This document shows positions 24,873-35,599 of a stretch of DNA of 64,000 bases, one piece after another (the stretch's first letter is position 1; the number at the start of each line of letters is the position of its first letter). The position numbers were made by a program, and so were the translations under genes. Origin of the DNA: Bactrocera neohumeralis (Eukaryota > Arthropoda > Insecta > Diptera > Tephritidae); NCBI RefSeq assembly GCF_024586455.1, contig NC_065920.1, positions 12,982,144 through 13,046,143 on the forward strand, written 5' to 3'. The notes under the pieces were generated by a model. It did not search any database. It saw only the letters and a list, made by a program, of their open reading frames with translations, and had not been told where the DNA came from.

Positions 24873-25559
24873 TTTTGTATCGACATTAAACAATTCAAAA
24901 GTATACTTTCGAGAGTGTGTGTTTTTTTAAGATTTCTACTATATTAAAGTTAGAGTCTCTAGTAAGCAATAGCGGGCTTAATGGCATAATATTGTTTTCA
25001 GTTTCAATGCTTTGTCCACCAGTGTAAATCTAATTTCAATTAGCCACACTGAGTTATAAAAACACATATATGTATATGTGTGTAAGCATTTACCTTACCC
25101 TCAGACTATGGGCGCAAATTACTTTAATATCATAAATTGATTATACTGCTTCTGTAACCGTACCTTCGCTACACATACATGAACATATGTGTACGAGTAT
25201 ACACTTGGTAATGCAAATAAAATGGTAATGTATCCTGTTGTGATCATATGTTAAATATAGAGCAGCCGATATATCGCGCAGCCATACAAGTCATTTTAGA
25301 AAGGATTGTGTCGAGTTTAGTGAACAAAAATTTCAAAATAAATGCTTTTCTAAGTTATGGCAATGAAATGAATGAATGTAATATGATGATGCGATGGATG
25401 AAATAATGGCGAAAAAAAGGATTGATGCTTTCTTAATTTTATTAAAATATCCTTAATATTCAGAATTATCCTCATATATCGATAAAGTATAAACCTATTT
25501 TCAAATCCTTAGAAAGCACATTCTTTATGCATTTATTTGTTGAAGATTATATTTTTCAA

Positions 25560-26380
25560 GTGTTGGCCGCGGCTAAGACTTCATTCGTTTAATCCAATTT
25601 TCGATGACTCGTTCGAGCATTTCGACTCGTAACTGGCGAGTGAGACGCGGATTGTTTTCTCCAAGGCCTTAATCGAAGAAGGGTTGTCCACATAGACTTT
25701 AGACTTTACATATTTCCACAAGCAAAAGTCTAACGGTGTGATATTACACGATCTTGGTGGAAAAAAGCAGGCACCATGTCTGGCCAGTGCTTAGGTGACG
25801 CTCTTGCCGCGAAGTGATGTGACTTGATAACCCGAAAATCATTTCGACTGGTAACTAGCGAAAGACACGCGTGATTCTTTGCTCCAAGGCTTGACTCGAA
25901 GCGGGATTTTTCGCATTGACTTTAGACTTTACATATCTCCAAGTCCAACCATGTGATATCACAAGATCTTGGTGACCTATCGACCGTCCAAAAACGTGAA
26001 ATTATCTGCTCACCAAAGTGTCGATTGATGCGATGTGTGAGAAATGGCACCGTCTTGTAGAAACAAAATGACGCCCAGATCACGATTTTACATCTCAGGT
26101 ATCAAATAGCCGGTTACCATAGCGCGATAACAGTCGCCATTGAAATTTGCTTATTCATATACATTGAGCCAAAAATGGGAACCTTGAGAGAATGTAATCT
26201 GATTTATTTACATTTGTGTTCAGCTGTTTCAGAATATCACTATGCCCATAACTCTTCTTGTTCCGACCACGAATCGCTTTAATTGTTATAGCAAAAAAAT
26301 GTCGTACTTTCCGCATTAAAACGTCTATGAGCAGTTGATGCAGGAGCATATTAATCGCATCATTTGTGCGCAAAAGAGGT
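25560..26380 (-). mobile_element. Tc3-like transposon relic with internally duplicated C-terminal segment
   Basis: On the minus strand PPRSCNITPLDFCLWKYVK (25.77-25.69 kb) matches the C-terminal PPRSCDLTP motif of Tc3-like transposases. A second, diverged copy of the same stretch (RSCDITWLDLEICKV) lies at 25.97-25.90 kb, and both are followed by equivalents of VTSRNA or VTSRND. Between them lies a segment (25765-25830) that resembles the 97-bp satellite monomer. Upstream (26.03 kb) is a WASFCFYKTVPFLTH segment corresponding to the QDGATCHTA region. Inactive. Confidence 0.7.
25765..25830. repeat. Dispersed sequence homologous to the 97-bp satellite monomer
   Basis: Compared with the satellite unit, the blocks TGGCCAGTGCTTA, TGACGCT and GCCGCGAAGTG are identical and in the same order and spacing; by eye roughly 80% of about 58 bp match. 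On the minus strand it reads TSLRGKSVT-stop-ALARHGAC, while the satellite reads TTLRGVSVS-stop-ALARHGGC. Confidence 0.8.
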
Positions 26381-26389
26381 GAGACTATA

Positions 26390-27110
26390 GGTCTAAAATC
26401 TCGAATCTTTAGAAATATTATGTGTTCTTCTGCCTGGTTTTGACAGAAACACCACCTTGACGCTTTTCCAGCTTCTTGTGTAGTAAGATATCATATCTAG
26501 TTTCAACTTCGTTCCGCATTCAACCTCTGAATAATTCGAAAGCGCTCAGAAAGACCAATAATGTATGTATGCATAAGAGACTCCCACTAAGTTTCCAGGA
26601 TAATCACAGAAACTGCAACAAATTTTAAAAGCAAACCTAAATAGTCTCCACACACTCAGTTTGGTGCACGATGTGTAAGCAATCCCAAGGCTTTCAAGCG
26701 ACTAACGCACAATTTTCCAGGAGTCAAACTTATTAAATGCAAACGTGAAGATGTCAAAGTGAGGATGATCCACGCCGAACCAATGGCAAAGGAATTACGA
26801 ACGGCGAATGTTAGAAGAAAAAGCGAAAAGAAAACCCAAGTATCAAAATAAAGTGAAGTAGTAAGGTAGTGGGAAGGCAATGAATTGAAATGGAGAACGG
26901 TGCCTGCCAGCGCTCTGTAAAAGTGCAACGTTGTAAAGTCAGTGAGCATGAAAATGCAAATTCAATAATGGATGCTGAACGTCAAACTTAGTTTGCTGCC
27001 AAACCAGTGCGTAGGAGTAAACCAGCAAACAGTTAGTGGAGTACGGATACCACAATAACAACACATCGCTATGGTCTGCGGTAAAGAAATCGTTAAATTA
27101 ACCACTGGAA
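26390..27110. other. Intergenic, nothing recognised
   Basis: A 97-codon minus-strand ORF (26656-26949) has no recognised domain. No supportable feature. Confidence 0.35.
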
Positions 27111-27112
27111 GT

Positions 27113-27385
27113 CGTGGATTTATACAAAATGTCAAATAAAAAATTTTGCGTCCAAGGACTTCATTTTGAACGATCAGCTTGTTGGGCAGCTATATCCTAT
27201 AATGATCCGATGTCGGCGCGTCCGACATATAAGCAGCTTCTTGGGAAGGAAAGGATGTGGGCAAAACTTCGGACCAATAATTCAAAAATTGAGGGACTAG
27301 TGCTCGTATATACAGACAGACGAATTCAAGAACAGTTGTATAAAGCTAAATCGACTCAGCTCGTCACGCTGATCTTTTACACATC
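27113..27385 (-). mobile_element. Dispersed repeat family A, copy 4 (truncated, reverse)
   Basis: Reverse-strand match to the first half of family A: CAGCTATATCCTATAATGATCC, GACATATAAGCAGCTTCTTGGGAAG, TATATACAGACAGACG and CTAAATCGACTCAGCTCGTCA. The open frame across it (99 codons) is a by-product. Confidence 0.7.
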
Positions 27386-27389
27386 TCCC

Positions 27390-28285
27390 ACGTGTTCTTC
27401 AGTGGCAAATTAATGTACTGTGTGTGGGGTATATCAAATAAACTCGCAAGAAATACTTCACCCACACGCTGCAACAGAGATCAAAGGTATCATCCACTCA
27501 GTTTACATAGAGCAATTTCATTTATGATAAGCGAAACAGTAAACTCATATCTCCAGTACATACATACATATGCAGTATACATATGTATCGACCAGTATGG
27601 ATATGTCGTCAACAGCGGCTTCCACTGACTACCAGGGTCATCTAAGCAACTGTCTACAACAACAACGTTATCATTCACTTTTGTATCGGTGACCGGAAAA
27701 GTCAATCATCATTCAACGCTGTTACTGGTGTTGTTGCTGCTTCCACTTCCACTGCTGTTGACATAACGAATTTGCATGACACGTAGCCGCCGGTGTTGTT
27801 GACAAATGAAATCGCACAGCGATAACTCAAGCAGCCAATCAGTATTTTGCAGGTCAATGCTTATCTATTTGCTTAGCACGAGGGGATATTTCATTTCATT
27901 TCATTCCTCTTTCCGCTTTATTTTTGCTAAGTCAGCACTTTTAATACAGAGGGAAATTATGTAAAGTGCCAATTGAATTGTCTTCATTTTTCTTTGCAGC
28001 AGAAGTGTGTATGAACCGTGAAGATTAAAGCCGGTTCAAGTCGTTGGAATGTGGGTTGCAAGTTCGAGGATTGGCAGTACCTTGTACCCACATACTTCCA
28101 TGTGTCGTATAAATTGTTTTATGATACAAAGCAAGCTCAATGGCTCCTAACCAACTGATCAAAAACTAAAGAGTATTGTCCAACATCATAATAGTGAAAA
28201 GGATGTTTCCTTAGTTACTGCGAATTAACCAAGGCCTTGAGAACAGAAGAAGTTAGGGATTAGAGTATTAGGTAGGTTAAGTTAG
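27390..28285. other. Intergenic, nothing recognised
   Basis: A region of CAACAACAACG- and GTTGTTGCTGCTTCC-type low complexity lies near 27655-27760. No gene seen. Confidence 0.35.
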
Positions 28286-28289
28286 GTAA

Positions 28290-29200
28290 AAAGGCTGGTT
28301 GCTCATAAGGCCACAAATAATCCCATTTCTACTGGGTAGGAAGTGTCTAGATGTTTCCGCCTCATCTTCCTCATTGCATCATGGACTCTCCAAGTGTAAC
28401 CCGGCCCTTCTCCACCTGGTTTTTCCAGAGGAGTGGAGGTCTTCCTCTTCCTCTGCTTCCCCTGGCGGATACTGCCACGAATACTCTCAGAGCTGGAGTT
28501 TTCACCCATTCGAACAACATGACCCCTAGCCAGCATAGCCGCTGTACAAGTTGCGTTCTCCAAAATTTTTAACCAGCCCGCATGAGTATCAATGGGACAG
28601 TGTCCATTTAGGACACCTATCCTTGCCAGAGGGCTTTCGCAACCCCACAATCGCTGATTGCTGACCAATGCTTGCTGAGCACGCTCGAAGCCCATATATC
28701 AAGCGCCCGAATGCACGATCGCAGCGAGTACTTGTTCGTTCCCATTCTGATAGAATTTATTTATGGATGCCTTTTCTTGCAAGCTCATCTGCTTTACAAT
28801 TTCCGAAGTTAAATATGAAAGTAGCTAGATTCTACTGCCAGTGAGGGATATTAGCAACCTTTCCAGTAATGCATCTACCGCAATGTCCACGAGTACTATA
28901 CTTATCTGGAAAGGCATTAAGTACCAGTGTTGGCGTTGTACATAGTTCACCACTGATGCCAATGTGAGCCACTCATTGAATAAGTTCCAGCTGTTTAACG
29001 AGTGTGGCTTTATCGAGCGCCCTCCACCAGACACATACCCCACTGAACAGTATTAGCTTAACTACGGTTTCGTAAAACCAAAGCAAAACTTTTGGTTGGA
29101 GAGCCCACCGCTTCTAAAGACCTCGTTTACAGCAATGAATGGCAACTAGTGCCTTCTTTATCTCCTCAACATTGAGCTTCCATGATAACTTTTTATCAAA
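28290..29200 (-). mobile_element. LINE (I/Jockey-type) ORF2 C-terminal fragment with RNase H tail
   Basis: Minus-strand pieces in order: LACISI/VAHIGISGELCTTPTL (post-RT segment), then ADELARK-type sequence (RNase H end, near 28780), then ARIGVLNGHCPIDTHAGWL and LENATC, the usual Cys/His tail NGHCxIGTHA. This order fits ORF2 of RNase H-bearing LINEs. Stops separate the blocks. A 130-codon ORF remains open (28303-28695). Confidence 0.7.
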
Positions 29201-29204
29201 GTCT

Positions 29205-30353
29205 AAGATATATTTGGTATGTTTCGTGTAGTCTTTCCCTCTGATAGGCTCATATGCAGAGAACAAGTTCTCAGTACATATATTCTTTCTAATTACATAT
29301 GTATTTCTGACTCGATTTTAAGGGTTCATACCTTTCACATTTTATCATTATATAGTACTAAATTTAATTTCATAAATATCTCATCAGCAGCAGCGAATTA
29401 GTACCACTTAAGTGCCTCTGAGTATTTAACTTCAAACGTTTCTCGTTTTTTTTTTTTCAAATTATAAAATTCACTTACTCAATTGAAGTGTGAAATTTCA
29501 TTTTCTTCCACCTCTTTCCTTTACTCGTATCATGCTGTCCGTGATAAAAAGATATAGTATGACGGATGATAAGTAATAAGTAACTGAGAGAGCAGCTCCA
29601 AATAACTCCGTACACACCTTTACAGCCACACACACCTGAGTGAGGCGAGGATTCAATGCATTTTCAGCTGGGTTCGCCTTGGCCGATGGTTCTTATAGTG
29701 AGACAATCAGTGAGTCAGTCAAAAAATAAGACTGCTGCCAGTGCGGCAAACCAAACGTCCATAGCAATTCGATTACCCGGCGCATGTCTGTGGTGTCTAG
29801 TGCAGTAGCTGACGTCTATCGACAGTCTTCGCTTACGATGCAACCGACCGCAGAGCCTGCAACCGCATATTGACACATACTACCAAGAGACTTGCAACCG
29901 TGCGGCTCGCTGTGAGCACAAAGGTCGGTGAATATACTCAGAAGATGACAGGCGAAATTTTCCACATCATTTCGTTTTCTTTGCTGCAGCGGAATTCAGT
30001 TAGCCGAAACGTTGGCACAACCAACTATCACTTGGCTGGTGTCAGTTGACTCACGCGCTAACTCAATTTGTTACTCGGCTCCGATTGATTTGTTTTATCA
30101 ATTGATTTAGACATATAATTCGTGGATTATAAATGAGACGAGACATTTTTTATGACCCTAAAGCATTAAATAATATTTCCCTCGTCCTTGTGTATCAAAG
30201 AGTTGAACTAAGCTCGTAGAAAATAGAATTTATGAAGATTTTGAAGAGAAATAGCTAAATAGAGATCCAGCACTTCCTCTATCTGCTCTATTTAAGAAAC
30301 ACTTGAGGTTGTGAACAAGTTAATTTAGATTAGGGATATGGGGAGGATTTTGA
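29205..30353. other. Single-copy-looking region, GC-higher at 29.63-30.07 kb
   Basis: 29630-30070 is clearly richer in GC and CpG than its surroundings, with TGAGTGAGGCG, AGTGAGTCAGTCA and GACGTCTATCGACAG sequences. It has no long ORF. It could be a promoter or untranslated exon; there is no direct proof. It ends 280 bp before the satellite array. Confidence 0.4.
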
Positions 30354-33075
30354 ACGCTCACACTGCGAAGTGATGAGTGCTTATATCCCTATATAAGAAA
30401 AGCAGCCGCCGTGCCTGGCCAGTGCTTAGCTGACGCTTACGCCGCGAAGTGTTGTCGCTGTGATGAAGCTGGCTGCCATCTATCCCTATATAAGATGAGC
30501 AGCCGTCGTGCCTGGCCAGTGCTTAGCTGACGCTTACGCCGCGAAGTGTTGTCGCTGTGATGAAGCTGGCTGCCATCTATCCCTATATAAGAAGAGCAGC
30601 CGCCGTGCCTGGCCATTGCTTAGCTGACGCTTACGCCGCGAAGTGTTGTCGCTGTGATGAAGCTGGCTGCCATCTATCCCTATATAAGAAGAGCAGCCGC
30701 CGTGCCTGGCCAGTGCTTAGCTGACGCTCACGCCGCGAAGTGTTGTCGCTGTGATGAAGCTGGCTGCCATCTATCCCTATATAAGAAGAGCAGCCGCCGT
30801 GCCTGGCCAGTGCTTAGCTGACGCTTACGCCGCGAAGTGTTGTCGCTGTGATGAAGCTGGCTGCCATCTATCCCTATATAAGAAGAGCAGGCGGCGTGCC
30901 TGGCCATTGCTTAGCTGACGCTTACGCCGCGAAGTGTTGTCGCTGTGATGAAGCTGGCTGCCATCTATCCCTATATAAGAAGAGCAGGCGGCGTGCCTGG
31001 CCAGTGCTTAGCTGACGCTTACGCCGCGAAGTGTTGTTGCTGTGATGAAGCTGGCTGCCATCTATCCCTATATAAGAAAAGCAGTCGCCTTGCCTGGCCA
31101 TTGCTTAGCTGACGCTTACGCCGCGAAGTGTTGTCGCTGTGATGAAGCTGGCTGCCATCTATCCCTATATAAGAAGAGCAGGCGGCGTGCCTGGCCAGTG
31201 CTTAGCTGACGCTTACGCCGCGAAGTGTTGTCGCTGTGATGAAGCTGGCTGCCATCTATCCCTATATAAGAAGAGCAGCCGCCGTGCCTGGCCAGTGCTT
31301 AGCTGACGCTTACGCCGCGAAGTGTTGTCGCTGTGATGAAGCTGGCTGCCATCTATCCCTATATAAGAAGAGCAGCCGCCGTGCCTGGCCATTGCATAGC
31401 TGACGCTCACGCCGCGAAGTGTTGTCGCTGTGATGAAGCTGGCTGCCATCTATCCCTATATAAGAAGAGCAGCCGCCGTGCCTGGCCAGTGCTTAGCTGA
31501 CGCTTACGCCGCGAAGTGTTGTCGCTGTGATGAAGCTGGCTGCCATCTATCCCTATATAAGAAAAGCAGCCGCCGTGCCTGGCCAGTGCTTAGCTGACGC
31601 TTACGCCGCGAAGTGTTGTCGCTGTGATGAAGCTGGCTGCCATCTATCCCTATATAAGAAGAGCAGCCGCCGTGCCTGGCCAGTGCTTAGCTGACGCTTA
31701 CGCCGCGAAGTGTTGTCGCTGTGATGAAGCTGGCTGCCATCTATCCCTATATAAGAAAAGCAGCCGCCGTGCCTGGCCAGTGCTTAGCTGACGCTTACGC
31801 CGCGAAGTGTTGTCGCTGTGATGAAGCTGGCTGCCATCTATCCCTATATAAGAAGAGCAGCCGCCGTGCCTGGCCAGTGCTTAGCTGACGCTTACGCCGC
31901 GAAGTGTTGTCGCTGTGATGAAGCTGGCTGCCATCTATCCCTATATAAGAAGAGCAGGCGGCGTGCCTGGCCAGTGCTTAGCTGACGCTTACGCCGCGAA
32001 GTGTTGTCGCTGTGATGAAGCTGGCTGCCATCTATCCCTATATAAGACGAGCAGGCGCCGTGCCTGGCCAGTGCTTAGCTGACGCTTACGCCGCGAAGTG
32101 TTGTCGCTGTGATGAAGCTGGCTGCCATCTATCCCTATATAAGAAGAGCAGCCGCCGTGCCTGGCCAGTGCTTAGCTGACGCTTACGCCGCGAAGTGTTG
32201 TCGCTGTGATGAAGCTGGCTGCCATCTATCCCTATATAAGAAAAGCAGTCGCCGTGCCTGGCCAGTGCTTAGCTGACGCTTACGCCGCGAAGTGTTGTCG
32301 CTGTGATGAAGCTGGCTGCCATCTATCCCTATATAAGAAGAGCAGCCGCCGTGCCTGGCCATTGCTTAGCTGACGCTTACGCCGCGAAGTGTTGTCGCTG
32401 TGATGAAGCTGGCTGCCATCTATCCCTATATAAGAAGAGCAGCCGCCGTGCCTGGCCAGTGCTTAGCTGACGCTTACGCCGCGAAGTGTTGTCGCTGTGA
32501 TGAAGCTGGCTGCCATCTATCCCTATATAAGAAGAGCAGGCGCCGTGCCTGGCCAGTGCTTAGCTGACGCTTACGCCGCGAAGTGTTGTCGCTGTGATGA
32601 AGCTGGCTGCCATCTATCCCTATATAAGAAAAGCAGCCGCCGTGCCTGGCCATTGCTTAGCTGACGCTTACCCCGCAAAGTGTTGTCGCTGTGATGAAGC
32701 TGGCTGCCATCTATCCCTATATAAGAAGAGCAGCCGCCGTGCCTGGCCAGTGCTTAGCTGACGCTTACGCCGCGAAGTGTTGTCGCTGTGATGAAGCTGG
32801 CTGCCATCTATCCCTATATAAGAAAAGCAGTCGCCGTGCCTGGCCAGTGCTTAGCTGACGCTTACGCCGCGAAGTGTTGTCGCTGTGATGAAGCTGGCTG
32901 CCATCTATCCCTATATAAGAAGAGCAGGCGGCGTGCCTGGCCAATGCTTAGCTGACGCTTACGCCGCGAAGTGTTGTCGCTGTGATGAAGCTGGCTGCCA
33001 TCTATCCCTATATAAGAAAAGCCAACGCCGTGGATGAGCAGTGCTTAAGTGACGCTCACACCGCGATGTGACATT
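30354..33075. repeat. Satellite array: 27 full units of 97 bp plus divergent edge units
   Basis: The phrase TATCCCTATATAAG starts at 30384, 30481, 30578, 30675 and so on to 33003, which is exactly 27 periods of 97 bp. Each unit holds TATATAAG, AGCAG, a variable 6-bp core (GCCGCC or GGCGGC), TGGCCAGTGCTTAGCTGACGC, CGCCGCGAAGTGTTGTCGC and AAGCTGGCTGCCATC. Inner units differ by only a few bases. The left partial unit (30354-30383) and the right unit (from 33003) are much more diverged, as unequal exchange predicts. Open frames inside the array (for example 31213-31449 minus) are a consequence of repetition. Confidence 0.97.
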
Positions 33076-34635
33076 TTTTAAACTCAACTGTGAATCTACG
33101 TATGCAACTTAGTTCACATAAAATCAAATGAAATTTGGCAGCGATGCCGTTTAGCTCCAAAATGTTAACGGAAATGAGAGAGGCACCAAAAAGTGCACTG
33201 ACAACTATAATTTGGAATCTCCGTCGCACTGCGGGAGGTGTGAACATTTATCACTCAGCTGTCATTTATAAATCCATCACGTAATTGCCCTAACCGAAAG
33301 CAGAGTAAGTAGAAAAGCATCAAACACCAACAAATACATACTAATAAACATTTATAAATAGAGATCATTGCGGGAAAAATCAAGCAGCCGATATTGCGAA
33401 AGCTACTTAGATTAGTAGTACCTCTTTAGTTGTTAAAGTTTGCTTAAGCATAATTCCAAATTCCAATCCGCAGACCGAATGAACTGTTGAAATGAGCTGT
33501 TTGCTCCAAAGTAGACAACAACCAGAGTCAGCATAAAAACCGTTTGACGTTTTAGTATATTGAAAATACGTCTCTTTCTCGATAAAAATGAAATACTTAT
33601 TAATTATCTTCCGCAATATGTTAAAAAGAAACTAAAGCAAATCAATGAGCTGCAAGCCTTTCTATCTTGGCAGGCTGTAAATCAAGCTCTGTAACCTTTG
33701 AATTATTCGATGTAAAAACATTTTCTGTGGCAGTGGGCCAAAATTGATTTTAGCGTCGGTTAAAGTGTATATTCAATAAGATTTTATAGAAAAATACATT
33801 CTTATAGTTCAATATGCGTTACTGTTATTTCTTTGTGTTTAAATTTTCCTATAAGGAATTTATTCGTTATTTATAGTATGCGATTATCATTTCCATTTCG
33901 ATATGCACATTCACGCACATGTGACAGCCGCATGCCTCAATGACTTACTAACTGACTGACGAAACTCGTCGACCTTTTGCCGCTGTCTGTTTGACCCACT
34001 TGTTGTTGTCGTGCTCCATGCGAATTTCGCTGTAAGAATTTCTTTGAAAATGTAACTGTCAAATGGTAAATACCAATCACGCATACATACATACATACAT
34101 ATATAATGATATGTGTACAAACACACTTAAACATGAGCTCGTAAGCGCATAAGCACGCAATCGCACATTACGCATTGACAGTATTGACGATAAATGCTAT
34201 CAATCTGGCCAAACAAATCCGCTTCAGCTGTCAGTGCGGCGATTGCGTGTGACCACGTACGCTCACGCGCGGGATATTGACGATGCCAAAGCATGTCCTT
34301 TCGCGCACAACGCATTTCCGCTGTCAACGAACGATTTAAAGAATTTGATATGTGCTGGCAGGCATTCACACACGGCTACAATTAAGAGCACACATACGCA
34401 TGTGGGCGCACGAGTGTTTGTGTGCGCAAACTCGCGTGTGTGTGTTGTAGTGGCAACAAAATTGTTTGACGCAATCAAAGACAAAGGAAAAGTATGTTGT
34501 ATGTGGGTGTACAAGCTCACTCTTCCTTGATTTTCTAATTCTATCACAATTCAAAAATGGTTAAGTTGGCATGCTTGAATTTAAACCTGACAAAATGCGC
34601 AGGGAATTTTAAAACTATCTACTTTGCCTATATTT
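33076..34635. other. Intergenic; CA/CGCA-rich patch at 33.9-34.45 kb
   Basis: 33900-34450 carries CGCACAT, ACACATACGCATGTG and GTGTGTGTTGTAG runs and overlapping ORFs on both strands, as low-complexity DNA does; no domain. Nothing else recognised. Confidence 0.4.
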
Positions 34636-34637
34636 AA

Positions 34638-34805
34638 CAAGTAAGGAAGCACTAAGTTCGTGTATTCTGGTTGCAACTTACAAGGATCAAAGCAGGGGAT
34701 ATACCTTCCGGTGGAGCAAAACTTTACATTAAGCCAGACAAATCGTTAACTTCAGCAGCAGAACTTTTCCAAGGGCAATTCATATAGGAAGAAAAAGTAT
34801 AAAGT
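34638..34805 (+). mobile_element. Repeat family C fragment
   Basis: ACAAGTAAGGAAGCACTAAGTTCG matches the start of the 21.7-kb copy; only about 160 bp remain before the mariner end at 34.81 kb. Confidence 0.45.
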
Positions 34806-34811
34806 GATATA

Positions 34812-35598
34812 CAGGGTTTGTCCGAAAGGTAATAGGATTGAGTGGGCTCCTTCTGCGTTGATACAGCGCTGCCAGCGCGATTTCCAAGCATTGAGGGCGT
34901 TACGGAAGACATTCTGCGGAATAACCTTGAGAGCTGAGGTGCATACTACTTGGATTCCTTCTGTCGTCCCAAAATGCTTCGGCCTTTTCAGGCAAGGAAA
35001 CAGAAAAAGTCCCGTGGGGCCACATCTGGGCTGTAGGGCGGCTGCGGAAGCGTTGGGCTGCCGGCCTTGGTTAGGTAGCTATTCACAAGAAAGGCGGTGT
35101 GATCCGGGGCGTTGTCGCAACTTCCAATCGGCTGCGATGTCTTGTCGAACTAGATTGACCCTTCGTTTGAGTCTCTTGAGAACTTCCACGTAAAACTTGA
35201 TGTTGACGGTTTGTCCAGGAGGAAGAAATTCATGGTGGACGATGCCTCTGATGTCAAAAAAGACAATGAGCAACGTTTTCACTTTGGATTTGCCCATTCT
35301 TCCCTTTTTTGGGCGAGGACACGCCGGCGTGGCCTGGTGTCACCGAAATACACCACTTCTTGCTAAACCAACATCTGGCTAAGACCGCTGGATCATATCA
35401 AACGTCTCTATCGCAGATTTACCGAGTTTCACACAGAATTTAATCGCGTACCTTTGCTATAATGAACGCTGTATTTTGCTCGTAGACAACTGACTCGTTC
35501 GTTAGCTAGGAACGCCCTCTACCGAATCCAGTCACTCTCCGAAGTACAGTCGCGGCGGAAGAAAAACAGTCCTATTACTTTCCGGACAAACGGAATAA
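34812..35598 (-). mobile_element. Internally deleted mariner-type transposon with both ends, copy 2
   Basis: Terminal inverted repeats: left CAGGGTTTGTCCGAAAGGTAA (34813) and, reversed from 35596, CGTTTGTCCGGAAAGTAATAGG. The minus-strand frame reads RYAIKFCVKLGKSAIETFDM, then a deletion, then MGKSKVKTLLIVFFDIRGI, VHHEFLPPGQTVNIKFYVEV and IRQDIAADWKL, and stops short of the HHDNAPAHT motif (replaced by RQRPGSH). About 785 bp against roughly 1.3 kb for complete mariners. Same family as the 18.48-kb copy, opposite strand. Confidence 0.85.
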
Positions 35599-35599
35599 A

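Noticed and set aside
31213..31449. 78-codon minus-strand ORF with internal peptide repeat
   Set aside because: It lies wholly in the 97-bp satellite; 97 is not a multiple of 3, so the frame shifts each unit and soon meets a stop.
30354..33075. CRISPR-like array
   Set aside because: Whole 97-bp units repeat with no unique spacers, in a eukaryotic genome.
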